Source: Puia sp. (GTDB lineage: Bacteria > Bacteroidota > Bacteroidia > Chitinophagales > Chitinophagaceae). Taken from it: DNA of 64,000 nt. The position numbers and the translations under genes are program-made. A model generated the notes under the pieces. That model made no database searches. It saw nothing but the letters and a program-made list of their open reading frames with translations, and was not told the DNA's origin. Shown in pieces: positions 35,303-45,038 of the stretch; the first letter of the stretch is position 1, and each line of letters opens with the position of its first letter. The stretch covers positions 310,001-374,000 of the forward strand of contig JARLGZ010000269.1 of the NCBI GenBank assembly GCA_031292515.1, written 5' to 3'.

Positions 35303-38248
35303 ATGAATAGAATTATTTTTTTTGGATGGCTTTGCGGAGTGCTGACGACCGGGGTGGTGAACGGACAGGACAGACCCGGGAAATATGCCTGGAAACAGAC
35401 CTCCTCGGCGGGATATACCTATCGGTATGTAACCAACGACCCCATGCAGACCCGCTTCTATACCCTTGAGAACGGATTGACCGTCATCCTGACCAGGAAT
35501 CGCAAAGAACCCCGCATCGCGGTCCGCTTCGCGGTGAGGGCCGGCAGCAATACCGATCCGGATAACCATACCGGCCTGGCGCATTACCTGGAACACCTCT
35601 TGTTCAAAGGAACCGACCGTTACGGCTCCCTCGACTGGTCGAGAGAAAAACCCTATCTGGACAGCATCGACGGACTATATGAGAAATATAATTCTACACG
35701 CGACGAGGTAAAACGCCGGGAAATCTATAAAGAGATCGACCGCGTCTCCGGCCAGGCATCCAAATACGCCATCGCCAATGAATACGACAAACTGATGACC
35801 GATATCGGTTCCCAGGGTACCAACGCGCATACCTGGGTGGAAGAGACGATCTATGAAGAAGACATTCCGGAAGGCGCCATCGATAAATTCCTGGCGGTGG
35901 AATCCGAACGCTTTCGCAGCCCCGTCTTCCGCCTTTTTCATACGGAGCTGGAAGCAGTCTATGAAGAAAAGAACCGGGGATTGGATGACGATGGCACCAA
36001 AATGAGCGAAGCCATGCACCGGTATCTTTTCCCGACGCATAACTATGGGCAACACACGACGATCGGTACCATCGCGCATTTGAAGAACCCTTCCCTGAAA
36101 GCGATCCGCAACTATTATAATGCGTACTATGTCCCTAATAACATGGCCCTGATCATGTCCGGTGATATCGATGCCGACACGCTGATCGGAAAGATCGACC
36201 GGGCGTTCTCGTATATGAAATCCAGGCAGGTAAACCCGTACAATCCGGCCCCGGAAAAGCCGATCCTGGCCCCCATAACGAAGACCATCTACGGCCCGAG
36301 CGCCGAAAATATGCGAATCTGTTTCCGTACCCCCGCCGCCAGTACACACGACGCACTGGTGCTCGACCTGATCGCCGCCATCCTGTCGAACGGGAAAGCC
36401 GGTCTCATGGACCTGGATCTTAACCAGCAACAGAAGCTGCAGGCATCCCAGGCCTTTCTGCAGCAATACAAGGACTATGGCATCTTTGGCCTGGTCGGGA
36501 CACCCAAACCGGGACAGACCCTTGAACAGGTCAGCGGTCTGCTGATGCAGGAGATCGCAAAATTGAAAAAAGGGGATTTCGACGATGCCCTGATCCGGGC
36601 CATCATAGCGAATGCGAAGCTCGCCATGCTGGATGGATTGCAAAGCAATTCGGCCCGGCTGGACGATCTGCAGGATGAATTCATCAAAAGCCATTGCGAA
36701 AGATGGGACAAAAACGTCTCCTCGCTCGATGACCAGGCGGCCCTGACAAAAAAAGAGATCATGGCCGTTGCCACGAAATATTTAGGGAACGACTATCTGT
36801 TGCTGTATAAGCGCAAGGGAATTGACAAAAACATCGTGAAAGTCGAAAAACCACCGATCACCCCGATAGAAACCAATACAGGAAAGCAGTCCGATTTTCT
36901 AAAGACGGTTGAGGCGATGCCGGTTTCGGACGTGAAGCCGCAGTGGCTCGATTTCAACACCGGGATCACCCGCGCAAGCCTGGGCATCGCCGATGTCCTG
37001 TATGTACAAAATACCGAAAACGAATTGTTCAGGTTGTATTACCGCTTGAACATCGGAAGCTGGAACAATCGGTTCCTTCCACTTGCCGCTCAATACCTGC
37101 AGTTCCTGAGCACGGATAAATACTCCGCGGCCGGGATCAGCAAGGCCTTCTATAACCTGGCCTGTAATTTTTCGATTACGACCGGCACCGATAACACGAC
37201 GGTCAGTATCAACGGCCTGCAGGAGAATTTCGGCAAGGCGGCCGCCCTGTTCGAAGAGGTCCTGAAAAATTGCAAGCCCGATGAGGCTGCACTGGCCGCA
37301 CTGAAAGAGAGATTGCTGAAGTCGAGGGCCAACGCCAAACTGAATAAGACCTCCATCCTGCAGGGCCTGCTGTCGTATGCCCGGTACGGCGAAAAAAATC
37401 CTTTCAACACGACCCTGAGCAATGACGATATCAGGGACCTGAAGGCGACGGACCTCGTCGCTATCCTTCACGGCCTGCTAACCTATAAACATACCGTTAT
37501 TTACTACGGTCCGCTTCCCGTCACAACGCTGGTCTCCTCGCTTTCGGGTGTCCATGTTTTGCCCGCCGCCTTTACGCCTGATCCGCCCGCGGCGAGCTTC
37601 CGGTTTACTACGGAGAATGCGAACAAATTCCTGTTTGCAGACTACGATATGGTACAAAGCGAAATCTGCTGGATCCGGAACACCACCCCTTACGATGTGA
37701 CCAGGGAACCCCTGATCGACGTATTCAATAATTATTTCGGAGGCGGCATGAGCTCCATTGTCTTCCAGACCATCCGTGAATCGAAGGCCCTGGCCTATGC
37801 TACTTTTGCCGGCTATCGCACCCCCGAAAGGAAAACCGATCTCTACTATATGCTGGCCTATATCGGTTGCCAGGCCGACAAGATGAGCGACGCCCTGAAA
37901 GCTATGAATGCATTGCTCGACACGCTGCCTCTCTCCGACAAAGGCCTCGACCGGGCGAAGACCAGCCTGAAGAAAGACATGGAGACGGAACGCATCACCC
38001 AGGACGGGATCATTTTTTCCTGGCTGGAGGCGCAGAAAAAAGGCCTCGGCTACGACCAGCGAAAGGAAGAATACGAGGCGCTGGATACAATCACCCTGGC
38101 GGACATAAAAGATTTTCATGACACCCAGCTGGCGGACAAAGCCTATACCTATTGCGTGGTGGCCTCGGAGAAGAAGATCAGTTTGGAGGAGTTGAGAAAA
38201 GCAGGGGAAGTGAAGAAGCTGAGCCTCGAAGAAATATTCGGTTATTGA
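35303..38248 (+). CDS. M16 family zinc metallopeptidase (insulinase-like)
   Basis: A 981-aa exported peptidase with a signal peptide (IIFFGWLCGVLTTGVVNG). The active N-terminal M16 domain has the inverted zinc motif HYLEH (His94, Glu97, His98) in GLAHYLEHLLFKGT and the downstream third ligand Glu in ELEAVYEEKNRGLDD. A non-catalytic second domain pair follows (FNNYFGGGMSSIVFQTIRESKALAYATFAGY near 810). The length and two-half layout match periplasmic pitrilysin-like M16 proteins of Bacteroidota. It likely degrades peptides in the periplasm. It is transcribed alone from a gap full of repeats. Confidence 0.94.
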   Translation: MNRIIFFGWLCGVLTTGVVNGQDRPGKYAWKQTSSAGYTYRYVTNDPMQTRFYTLENGLTVILTRNRKEPRIAVRFAVRAGSNTDPDNHTGLAHYLEHLLFKGTDRYGSLDWSREKPYLDSIDGLYEKYNSTRDEVKRREIYKEIDRVSGQASKYAIANEYDKLMTDIGSQGTNAHTWVEETIYEEDIPEGAIDKFLAVESERFRSPVFRLFHTELEAVYEEKNRGLDDDGTKMSEAMHRYLFPTHNYGQHTTIGTIAHLKNPSLKAIRNYYNAYYVPNNMALIMSGDIDADTLIGKIDRAFSYMKSRQVNPYNPAPEKPILAPITKTIYGPSAENMRICFRTPAASTHDALVLDLIAAILSNGKAGLMDLDLNQQQKLQASQAFLQQYKDYGIFGLVGTPKPGQTLEQVSGLLMQEIAKLKKGDFDDALIRAIIANAKLAMLDGLQSNSARLDDLQDEFIKSHCERWDKNVSSLDDQAALTKKEIMAVATKYLGNDYLLLYKRKGIDKNIVKVEKPPITPIETNTGKQSDFLKTVEAMPVSDVKPQWLDFNTGITRASLGIADVLYVQNTENELFRLYYRLNIGSWNNRFLPLAAQYLQFLSTDKYSAAGISKAFYNLACNFSITTGTDNTTVSINGLQENFGKAAALFEEVLKNCKPDEAALAALKERLLKSRANAKLNKTSILQGLLSYARYGEKNPFNTTLSNDDIRDLKATDLVAILHGLLTYKHTVIYYGPLPVTTLVSSLSGVHVLPAAFTPDPPAASFRFTTENANKFLFADYDMVQSEICWIRNTTPYDVTREPLIDVFNNYFGGGMSSIVFQTIRESKALAYATFAGYRTPERKTDLYYMLAYIGCQADKMSDALKAMNALLDTLPLSDKGLDRAKTSLKKDMETERITQDGIIFSWLEAQKKGLGYDQRKEEYEALDTITLADIKDFHDTQLADKAYTYCVVASEKKISLEELRKAGEVKKLSLEEIFGY

Positions 38249-38485
38249 TACCCTTCCGGGTGGGTCGACGACGCGTCCTGAAAAGACTCATCTGTATAGT
38301 TTTTGCCGGACGAGTCACGGACGCGCCAAATCGAAACACCAGCCGTATCGAAAACGGACAATCCGCTGAAACAGGCTTTTCTTAAACGGCTGATTTAGAG
38401 CTGCATAGCGGTCTGGCATTTTTTTGGTCTACGGAAAGGAGAAGCGCTGTAACCTTTTCTCCCGGAAGACGTCAAAAAAACCGCT

Positions 38486-40888
38486 ATGCTGAAAAATTAT
38501 ATAAAGATCGCCTGGCGCAACCTGCTCAAGGACCGCCAGTTTACGCTGCTCAACCTCGTCGGCCTCTCCACGGGCCTCGCCTGCGTGCTTTTAATCTTCC
38601 TATGGGTGAATGACGAACTTCAGGTCGACCGCTTCCATGCCAATGACGGCCGGCTCTACCAGGTGATGGTCAACCAGAAAAATGCCGACGGTGTCCGGAC
38701 GATCGAAGCGACCAGCGCCATGCTCGCCAGGACCCTGAAAGCCGAAATGCCGGAAGTGGAATACGCCGCGGGTTCGCTCGACAAAGGCTGGTTTGGGGCG
38801 ATCACCTTATCCGCAGCGACGGACTCCCTGCAGCAGCGACAGACCGGTTTGCAGGACAATAGCGTCAATGCGCTCGGTCATTTCGCCGACAAGGATTTTT
38901 TCAATGTCTTCTCCTACCCGCTTCTCCAGGGAAACAAAGACCAGGTATTGACGGACAAAAACTCCATCGTCATCTCGGAAAGCCTCGCCAGGAGGCTCTT
39001 TCATACCACCGCCAACGTGGTGGGGAAGACCCTGCAGTGGCAGCATGATTCCGCAGTTACCGTCTCGGGCGTCTTCGAAGACGTACCGGTTCATTCCTCC
39101 GACCAATTTGACTTCATCGTACCCATGGACAAATTCCTCGGCCAGTTCCCCTATCAGAAGAATTGGGGTCATAGCAGCGATCCGGCAACCTATGTAGTCC
39201 TGAAACCAGGCGCCTCCGTCGCGGCCTTCGACGGTAAGATCGCCGGGTTTATGAAGACGAAATTCCCGGAATCGAACGAGACGCTTTTCACCCGGCTCTA
39301 TGGAAACGGCTACCTGTATGGAAAATACGACAATGGCCGGCTTGCGGGGGGGCGGATAGAATATGTCCGGTTGTTTTCCATCATCGCCGTTTTTATACTG
39401 GTCATCGCCTGTATCAACTTCATGAACCTGGCCACCGCGAAAGCGTCGCGACGCATGAAAGAAGTCGGCATCCAGAAGGTGGTGGGAGCCACCCGCGGAG
39501 ACCTGATCCTTCAATACCTGGGGGAATCGATGTTGATGAGCTGCCTCGCGCTGCTCCTTACCATCGGCTTGATCATGTTGGTATTGCCGGCTTTCAATAA
39601 CCTTACGGGGAAACAACTGTCCATTCATGTCGGCATCGGGTTGATTGCGACGAGTCTGGGGATCACGGCATTGACCGGCGTACTCGCCGGCAGCTACCCG
39701 GCCTTATATATCTCCGGTTTCAGACCAGTAGCCATCCTGAAAGGACGTCTCAAAAATTCGGTCGGTGAACGCTGGGTTAGGAGAGGGTTAGTGGTATTTC
39801 AATTCACGCTGTCCGCGGCTTTTATAATTGCAGTAATGGTAGTATACCGGCAGGTTGAATATATACAGACAAAAAACCTGGGCTATAACAAGGACAATAT
39901 CCTCAACTTCGATATGACCGGAAGTTCCGCCGATAATACAAAGACCTTTCTGGCCGAGTTGAGAAATCTTCCCGGCGTTATAAACGCCACCAGCCTGGAC
40001 CACTCCGATCTCTATGATTACGGTGGCTCGTTTCCCTATATCGAAGGCAAACCGCCAAAAGACATGATCGAGATCCATAATATCGGGGTCAACTACGGCA
40101 TGATAGAGACCATGGGCATGCAGCTTGCGGAAGGGCGCTCCTTCTCTAAAAACCTGAGTTCCGATAGCGCGGAAGTCATTCTCAACCAGGCCGCCGTCGA
40201 TGCCTATGGTATTAAGGATCCTATCGGGAAAAAGGCCGAGATCTTTTACGGCGACGGCCCCAGAAAAATCGTCGGCGTAGTAAAGGACTTCCATTTTCAA
40301 TCCCTGCACGAAGCGGTAAAACCCTTTGCCATCCGGCTGGTGACAAATTATACAAGAGGGGTGTTGGTAAAGATCCACGCGGGAACCGAGAAACAGACCA
40401 TCGACCATATACAGGCGCTGTACGCAAAGTTCCATCCCGGGTTCCCCTTCGACTACAAATTCTTCGATGAGGCCTTCCAGGCGCAATACGTGGCCGAGCG
40501 CAGAGTGGCGATCCTGTCCCGCTGGTTCGGTGGCCTGGCCATCCTCATCTCCTGTCTCGGTTTATTTGGCCTGGCGGCCTTTACCGCGGAAAAAAGGTTC
40601 AAGGAGATCGGTATCCGGAAAGTCCTCGGCGCGACAGTGAGCGGTATCGCCGTGATGCTGACCACCGACTTCCTCAAATTAGTCGGGCTCGCTATTTTGA
40701 TTGCCTTTCCCTTAGCCTGGTGGGCGACCAACCAGTGGCTGGCCGGGTTCGCCTATCGTATTCGCACAGGACCCGATCTTTTCCTGCTGGCCGGCGCCTC
40801 GACCCTGCTGATCACGGTATTGACCATCAGTTTCCAGGCCATCAAAGCCGCCGTCACCAACCCGGTAAAAAGCCTTCGCGCGGACTAG
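38486..40888 (+). CDS. ABC transporter permease of the MacB/FtsX family
   Basis: An 800-aa membrane protein with the Bacteroidota two-unit layout. The N-terminus MLKNYIKIAWRNLLKDRQFTLLNLVGLSTGLA is helix 1, followed by a large periplasmic MacB-PCD domain (~50-280). A FtsX block follows (~285-425, NFMNLATAKASRRMKEVGIQKVVGATR), then a second periplasmic domain, and a final FtsX block (AFTAEKRFKEIGIRKVLGATV to NPVKSLRAD). No ATPase gene adjoins it. Family members export peptides or act in envelope stress. It is a distant paralogue of the gene at 47227-49662. Confidence 0.93.
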   Translation: MLKNYIKIAWRNLLKDRQFTLLNLVGLSTGLACVLLIFLWVNDELQVDRFHANDGRLYQVMVNQKNADGVRTIEATSAMLARTLKAEMPEVEYAAGSLDKGWFGAITLSAATDSLQQRQTGLQDNSVNALGHFADKDFFNVFSYPLLQGNKDQVLTDKNSIVISESLARRLFHTTANVVGKTLQWQHDSAVTVSGVFEDVPVHSSDQFDFIVPMDKFLGQFPYQKNWGHSSDPATYVVLKPGASVAAFDGKIAGFMKTKFPESNETLFTRLYGNGYLYGKYDNGRLAGGRIEYVRLFSIIAVFILVIACINFMNLATAKASRRMKEVGIQKVVGATRGDLILQYLGESMLMSCLALLLTIGLIMLVLPAFNNLTGKQLSIHVGIGLIATSLGITALTGVLAGSYPALYISGFRPVAILKGRLKNSVGERWVRRGLVVFQFTLSAAFIIAVMVVYRQVEYIQTKNLGYNKDNILNFDMTGSSADNTKTFLAELRNLPGVINATSLDHSDLYDYGGSFPYIEGKPPKDMIEIHNIGVNYGMIETMGMQLAEGRSFSKNLSSDSAEVILNQAAVDAYGIKDPIGKKAEIFYGDGPRKIVGVVKDFHFQSLHEAVKPFAIRLVTNYTRGVLVKIHAGTEKQTIDHIQALYAKFHPGFPFDYKFFDEAFQAQYVAERRVAILSRWFGGLAILISCLGLFGLAAFTAEKRFKEIGIRKVLGATVSGIAVMLTTDFLKLVGLAILIAFPLAWWATNQWLAGFAYRIRTGPDLFLLAGASTLLITVLTISFQAIKAAVTNPVKSLRAD

Positions 40889-40905
40889 CCGCCCGGCGTC
40901 TCTTT

Positions 40906-41775
40906 TTATACTCCCCTGAACTTCGCTTTTCGCTTTTCCAGGAAGGCGCTGGCTCCCTCTTTCATGTCCTCGCTCGCAAAACATTCGCCAAAGGCTTCCT
41001 GTTCACGGACAAACCCATTCGTATACCCTTTTCCGGTAGCCGCGTCCGCTTCGTCATCGCCGGCATCACTACCCCCGAAAGGATCGGCCTCCCATTCCTT
41101 TGAGCCATACGCGACCCCGTCGCCGGCGGCTATATTGACGCATTCGATGATCCGGGCGATGGCCAGTGGCGCTTTTTCATTGATGATCGAGAGCAGTTCG
41201 CGCGTCTTCACCAGGAGCTGGTCCGGCTCCGTGATATAGTTCACGAGACCCATGACATGCGCCTCGGTCGCATCGATCATCCGGGCGGAGAGCATGACCT
41301 CCAGGGCCCGCCCCTTGCCGATCAGTTGGGTAAGCCTTTGCGTGCCGCCATAACCGGGGAGCAGACCCAGGTTGACCTCCGGCTGGCCGAACCGGGCATT
41401 TGGCGTACATAACCGGAAATGACAGGCCATCGCCAGCTCACAGCCCCCGCCCAGCGCAAAACCGTTGACGGCCGCCACGATCGGTTTGGGAGAAGAGGCG
41501 ATCCGGAAAAAGACATCCTGGCCCTTCGCCGCCAGGGCCTGCCCTTCTTTTGCGCTAAGGCCCCCGAACTCGGAAATGTCGGCGCCCGCCACAAAGGCTT
41601 TCGGACCGGCGCCGGTGAGGATGGCGCTCCTGACCTCCGCATTGTCATAGATTTCGCCGACGACTTCAGCCAGCTCGGAGATCACGGTTTTGTTGAGGGC
41701 ATTGAGTTTATCGGGGCGGTTGATCGTCACGGTCAGGATATGATCGGTAAGATCGGTGTGCAGTGTCTGATACAT
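40906..41775 (-). CDS. Enoyl-CoA hydratase/isomerase family protein with low-complexity insert
   Basis: A 289-aa crotonase-fold enzyme that hydrates 2-enoyl-CoA in fatty acid or amino acid breakdown. It has the oxyanion-hole segments GAGPKAFVAGADISEF and NGFALGGGCELAMAC, and both catalytic-type glutamates (in GGGCELAMAC and GQPEVNLGLLPGYGGTQRL). Odd: between VAYG and EAFGECFASEDMKEG, where relatives have only a few residues, lies an acidic Gly/Ala/Asp-rich insert of about 30 residues (DPFGGSDAGDDEADAATGKG). The start at 41775 (MYQTLHTDL) is preferred; the longer frame reaching 41877 overlaps the B12-binding gene. It is last in the gltX operon. Confidence 0.93.
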   Translation of the reverse strand: MYQTLHTDLTDHILTVTINRPDKLNALNKTVISELAEVVGEIYDNAEVRSAILTGAGPKAFVAGADISEFGGLSAKEGQALAAKGQDVFFRIASSPKPIVAAVNGFALGGGCELAMACHFRLCTPNARFGQPEVNLGLLPGYGGTQRLTQLIGKGRALEVMLSARMIDATEAHVMGLVNYITEPDQLLVKTRELLSIINEKAPLAIARIIECVNIAAGDGVAYGSKEWEADPFGGSDAGDDEADAATGKGYTNGFVREQEAFGECFASEDMKEGASAFLEKRKAKFRGV

Positions 41776-41849
41776 AACAAGGTATTTAGATGAGAAAGAA
41801 AAATCTGCGGCTCGACGACCGGAGCCCCTTTGCAGGGATCGGACGCCTG

Positions 41850-42257
41850 CTAGAACTCCCGGTGCGTAAGGACCCACTCCGTGATATATTCCTTGATCGA
41901 GGCGGTAGGCGTCCCCGGTGGGAATAGCCGGCCTGAGCCCATGCGACTCAGTTCCTCCATATCATCCTCGGGAATGATGCCTCCACCCGTCAACAGGACA
42001 TCATCCATCCCTTTTTCCTTCATCAGCCGGATGATCTTCGGGAACACGGTCAGGTGGGCTCCGCTCAGGATGCTGATGCCGATGGCGTCCACGTCCTCCT
42101 GGAGAGCCGTGTTGACGACCATCTCAGGCGTCTGGCGGAGACCCGTATAGATCACTTCCATACCCGCATCGCGTAAAGCCGAAGCGATGATCTTGGCGCC
42201 ACGGTCATGACCATCCAGCCCTACTTTGGCCACCAACACTCTGATGGGTCTTTTCAT
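41850..42257 (-). CDS. Standalone B12-binding subunit of methylmalonyl-CoA mutase family
   Basis: A 135-aa protein equal to the C-terminal cobalamin domain of acyl-CoA mutases. The DxHxxG motif is seen in [14 protein letters not shown] (His contacts cobalt), followed by GISILSGAH and [11 protein letters not shown], which line the nucleotide tail pocket. It needs a separate catalytic large subunit, which is not in the window. It lies 21 bp downstream of gltX and 74 bp before the enoyl-CoA hydratase gene, suggesting an operon. Together with mce (17 kb) it points to a propionate or short-chain acyl-CoA pathway. Confidence 0.94.
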   Translation of the reverse strand: MKRPIRVLVAKVGLDGHDRGAKIIASALRDAGMEVIYTGLRQTPEMVVNTALQEDVDAIGISILSGAHLTVFPKIIRLMKEKGMDDVLLTGGGIIPEDDMEELSRMGSGRLFPPGTPTASIKEYITEWVLTHREF

Positions 42258-42278
42258 GTGTCAAGCTTTCCGATAAAA

Positions 42279-43907
42279 TTAATTAAAAACCCCCAGCCCG
42301 TGACGGATTCTCCGGATCGTCTCGGCCTGACCGAGCAGGGTGGCGATCTCGAAGACGCCGGGACCGAATTTCCCGCCTACCAGCATGACCCGGAAAGGCA
42401 GAAGCACATCTCCCGGCTTGATTTGGTCTGCGGCGGCGATTTCCTTGAATTCCTTTTCGAGCGTTTCTGCTTCCCAGGAATGCAGGAGCTCCATTTGCAG
42501 GACCAGCTGGGCAAAGAATCGCTTCTTGCCTTCATTCCATTTCGGCAGGACAGAAGCCGTATCCAGCGTCGCCGGAGCCTTGAAAAAGAAAGACGACTGC
42601 GGGACAAAATCAGTGAGCAGCGTACAGCGCTCCCTGACCAGTTCCAGCACTTTTTCAAAATGGAGATCGCCGTGGGCATTTCCCGCATCAGCGCCTGCAT
42701 CGGCGCCGGTCCCACCAACTGTCTCGCCGCCTGGTTTACCCTGTTTGTCATGCGGCGGCAGGCCTTCCGCCAAAATCCCCTGTTGTTGGAACAGCTCTTT
42801 TACCAGCCCTTTATATTTCGAAACGGGCTCCTTCCTGATCCATTCATGATTGAACCACCTGGCTTTTTCGAAATCGAATTTCGCCCCGTTCTTGTGTACA
42901 CGCTCCAGCGAGAAGGCCCCGACCAGCTCGTCGAGCGTGAAAACTTCCCTGCCGCTGCCATCGTTCCACCCCAGCATCGCCAGCATATTTACAAAGGCTT
43001 CGGGCAGGAAACCCATCTCCCGGAATCCTTTTGTCAACTCGTTTGTCTTCGGATCGCTCCAGTTCATCGCAAAGACGGGAAAACCCAGGCGGTCTCCATC
43101 GCGTTTGCTCAGCTTGCCATTTCCATCCGGCTTCAGAATCAGGGGCAGATGCGCCCAACGCGGCATATTCTCTTCCCCGAACAGCCATCTCCAGAGCAGC
43201 AGGTGGACGGGGGCGCTGGGGAGCCATTCTTCGCCGCGGAAGGCATGCGTGATCTTCATGAGGAAATCGTCGACTACGACAGCCAGGTGATAGGTAGGCA
43301 TGCCATCGGCTTTTAGCAGGACTTTGTCGTCGATTTGCGAAGTGTTGAAATGCACGTCTCCGCGGATCAGATCCGTAAAACCGATTGTTTCGTCCGGGTC
43401 TACCTTGATACGTATGACGTAGGGTGTTCCCGCATCGAGCAGCTGCCGGGTCTCTTCGGCCGGCAGGGCCAGGGAGTTTTTCATGCTTCCGCGCAGCCGG
43501 TGGTCGTACTGTGGGGAGGGATTCTCCGGCGTCTTATAAGCAGCCCGCATCTGCTCCAGTTCGGTGGGTGTATCGAATGCATAATAGGCATGCCCCTTTT
43601 GGATCAACGCTTCTGCATGGCGTTGGTAGAAGCCCAAGGCCTTTCTTTCGCTTTGACGATAAGGCCCGTAAAGACCCGGCTTTTGGGGCCCCTCATCCGG
43701 CTCCAACCCGCACCACTGCAGGCATTGGAGAATATATTCTTCCGCGCCGGGGACAAACCTGCTCTGGTCGGTGTCTTCGATACGCAGGACGAAATCCCCG
43801 CCCAGGCTGCGGGCAAACAGATAATTATACAGCACCGTCCGCACCCCGCCCAGGTGCAAACCGCCTGTCGGACTGGGTGCAAATCTTACTCTTACCTTTT
43901 GATTCAT
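42279..43907 (-). CDS. gltX: Glutamyl-tRNA synthetase
   Basis: A class I aminoacyl-tRNA synthetase charging tRNA-Glu. At 542 aa, the HIGH-type motif is HLGG in APSPTGGLHLGGVRT and the KMSKS-type motif is KLSKR in GKLSKRDGDRLGFPV. Odd: between SKYKGLVKELFQQQGILAEG and HFEKVLELV there is a Gly/Ala/Asp-rich insert of ~25 residues (PGGETVGGTGADAGADAG). I chose ATG 43907 (MNQKVRVRFAPSPTGG). An in-frame TTG three codons earlier is less likely. It is first in the operon with the B12-binding and enoyl-CoA hydratase genes. Confidence 0.96.
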   Translation of the reverse strand: MNQKVRVRFAPSPTGGLHLGGVRTVLYNYLFARSLGGDFVLRIEDTDQSRFVPGAEEYILQCLQWCGLEPDEGPQKPGLYGPYRQSERKALGFYQRHAEALIQKGHAYYAFDTPTELEQMRAAYKTPENPSPQYDHRLRGSMKNSLALPAEETRQLLDAGTPYVIRIKVDPDETIGFTDLIRGDVHFNTSQIDDKVLLKADGMPTYHLAVVVDDFLMKITHAFRGEEWLPSAPVHLLLWRWLFGEENMPRWAHLPLILKPDGNGKLSKRDGDRLGFPVFAMNWSDPKTNELTKGFREMGFLPEAFVNMLAMLGWNDGSGREVFTLDELVGAFSLERVHKNGAKFDFEKARWFNHEWIRKEPVSKYKGLVKELFQQQGILAEGLPPHDKQGKPGGETVGGTGADAGADAGNAHGDLHFEKVLELVRERCTLLTDFVPQSSFFFKAPATLDTASVLPKWNEGKKRFFAQLVLQMELLHSWEAETLEKEFKEIAAADQIKPGDVLLPFRVMLVGGKFGPGVFEIATLLGQAETIRRIRHGLGVFN

Positions 43908-44072
43908 AGCGGGCAAAGATACACTCTTCTGCCGTACATGCCGCCCGGCGCCGTCGCCGGTTGGCGGGTAGCCTGTTCTGTCGCCCCTCGGAGCCCATTG
44001 TACGGGAATAGTTGTTATCTTAGAGCCGGTTGCACTACCTTTTCTCTCTAAACCAAACTAAACACACCCTTG

Positions 44073-45017
44073 GTGAAATATCTTTTCACGATAGCCTTGC
44101 TTTTCAATATAGGGGCCCTGTCGGCGCAGTTAACTTATGAGACCCTCTTCGTAGACTATGACAGCGCCGTACAATACAAAAATCTCAGGATCATACCCGT
44201 CCGGGCAAAAGCCAACGGCGGTGGCGGTGCCGGCAGAAACCTGCTGGAAGGTGTTCCCGACGTCATATCCCTGAACGAAGCTCTGTCGCAGGGATTGGCG
44301 ACCGTCAGCGAACGCGGAACCGCCTCCACGGAGAACGTACATTGGCTGCGTATACACAACAACTCAGAGAAATCCATCCTGTTTTCCTCCGGTGAGATTG
44401 TCGCCGGCGGCAGACAGGACCGGATGATGACACGGGACACGATCCTCGTGCCGAACCACCGAGACCAGTATGTCCCCGTCATGTGCGTAGAGGAAGGCCG
44501 CTGGAGCGAAAAGGAAAAAAAACTCTCCTATGGCAATTTTGCCAATTCCCACCTGAGAAAAGTGCTGGACAGCACACATAATCAGGTCCTGATCTGGAAG
44601 GAGATCGACAGGGAACTGGAGGAAGGCGCCTTTAAGAACAACTCGCTCGCGTACCTGGCCCGCAACCTGGATAAAAAGCATATCCTGATCTCGGACGAAT
44701 ATTTCCGGTTTTTCAGGGACCGGTTTAAAAATATAGATACCACGCTCCTGGGTTTTGTATGCATATCGGGGGACCGGGTGATCGGCACGGATATCTATGC
44801 AGGCAGGAATCTCTTCTACGAACAATTGGAACCATTACTGCGCGGTTATGTCGATGAATCCATCGTATATGGGTCAACGCCCGCGCTCCCCCAAAAGGAT
44901 ATCCGCCAATATATGGACAAGGAACTGACAGACGAGAAAACCCAGGATGAGTTTGTAAAAAAGAACGGCAAGATCTTCCGGCAGTTCGGGAAAGTCATAC
45001 ACATAAACACATTCTAG
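44073..45017 (+). CDS. Exported ARPP-1-domain (DUF6569-like) protein
   Basis: A 314-aa protein with a signal peptide (MKYLFTIALLFNIGALSA-Q). The body resembles the ARPP-1 family: SLNEALSQGLATVSERG, then VHWLRIHNNSEKSILFSSGEIVAGGRQDRMMTRDTILVP, then PVMCVEEGRW. Family members are uncharacterised and occur beside ADP-ribosylation-related or phosphatase genes; no such partner is adjacent here. I chose the GTG at 44073, since the preceding TTG is less favoured. The polysaccharide deacetylase gene follows after 21 bp, so the two are likely co-transcribed. Function is unknown. Confidence 0.75.
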   Translation: MKYLFTIALLFNIGALSAQLTYETLFVDYDSAVQYKNLRIIPVRAKANGGGGAGRNLLEGVPDVISLNEALSQGLATVSERGTASTENVHWLRIHNNSEKSILFSSGEIVAGGRQDRMMTRDTILVPNHRDQYVPVMCVEEGRWSEKEKKLSYGNFANSHLRKVLDSTHNQVLIWKEIDRELEEGAFKNNSLAYLARNLDKKHILISDEYFRFFRDRFKNIDTTLLGFVCISGDRVIGTDIYAGRNLFYEQLEPLLRGYVDESIVYGSTPALPQKDIRQYMDKELTDEKTQDEFVKKNGKIFRQFGKVIHINTF

Positions 45018-45038
45018 TTTTTTTACGACTTTTGCAAT

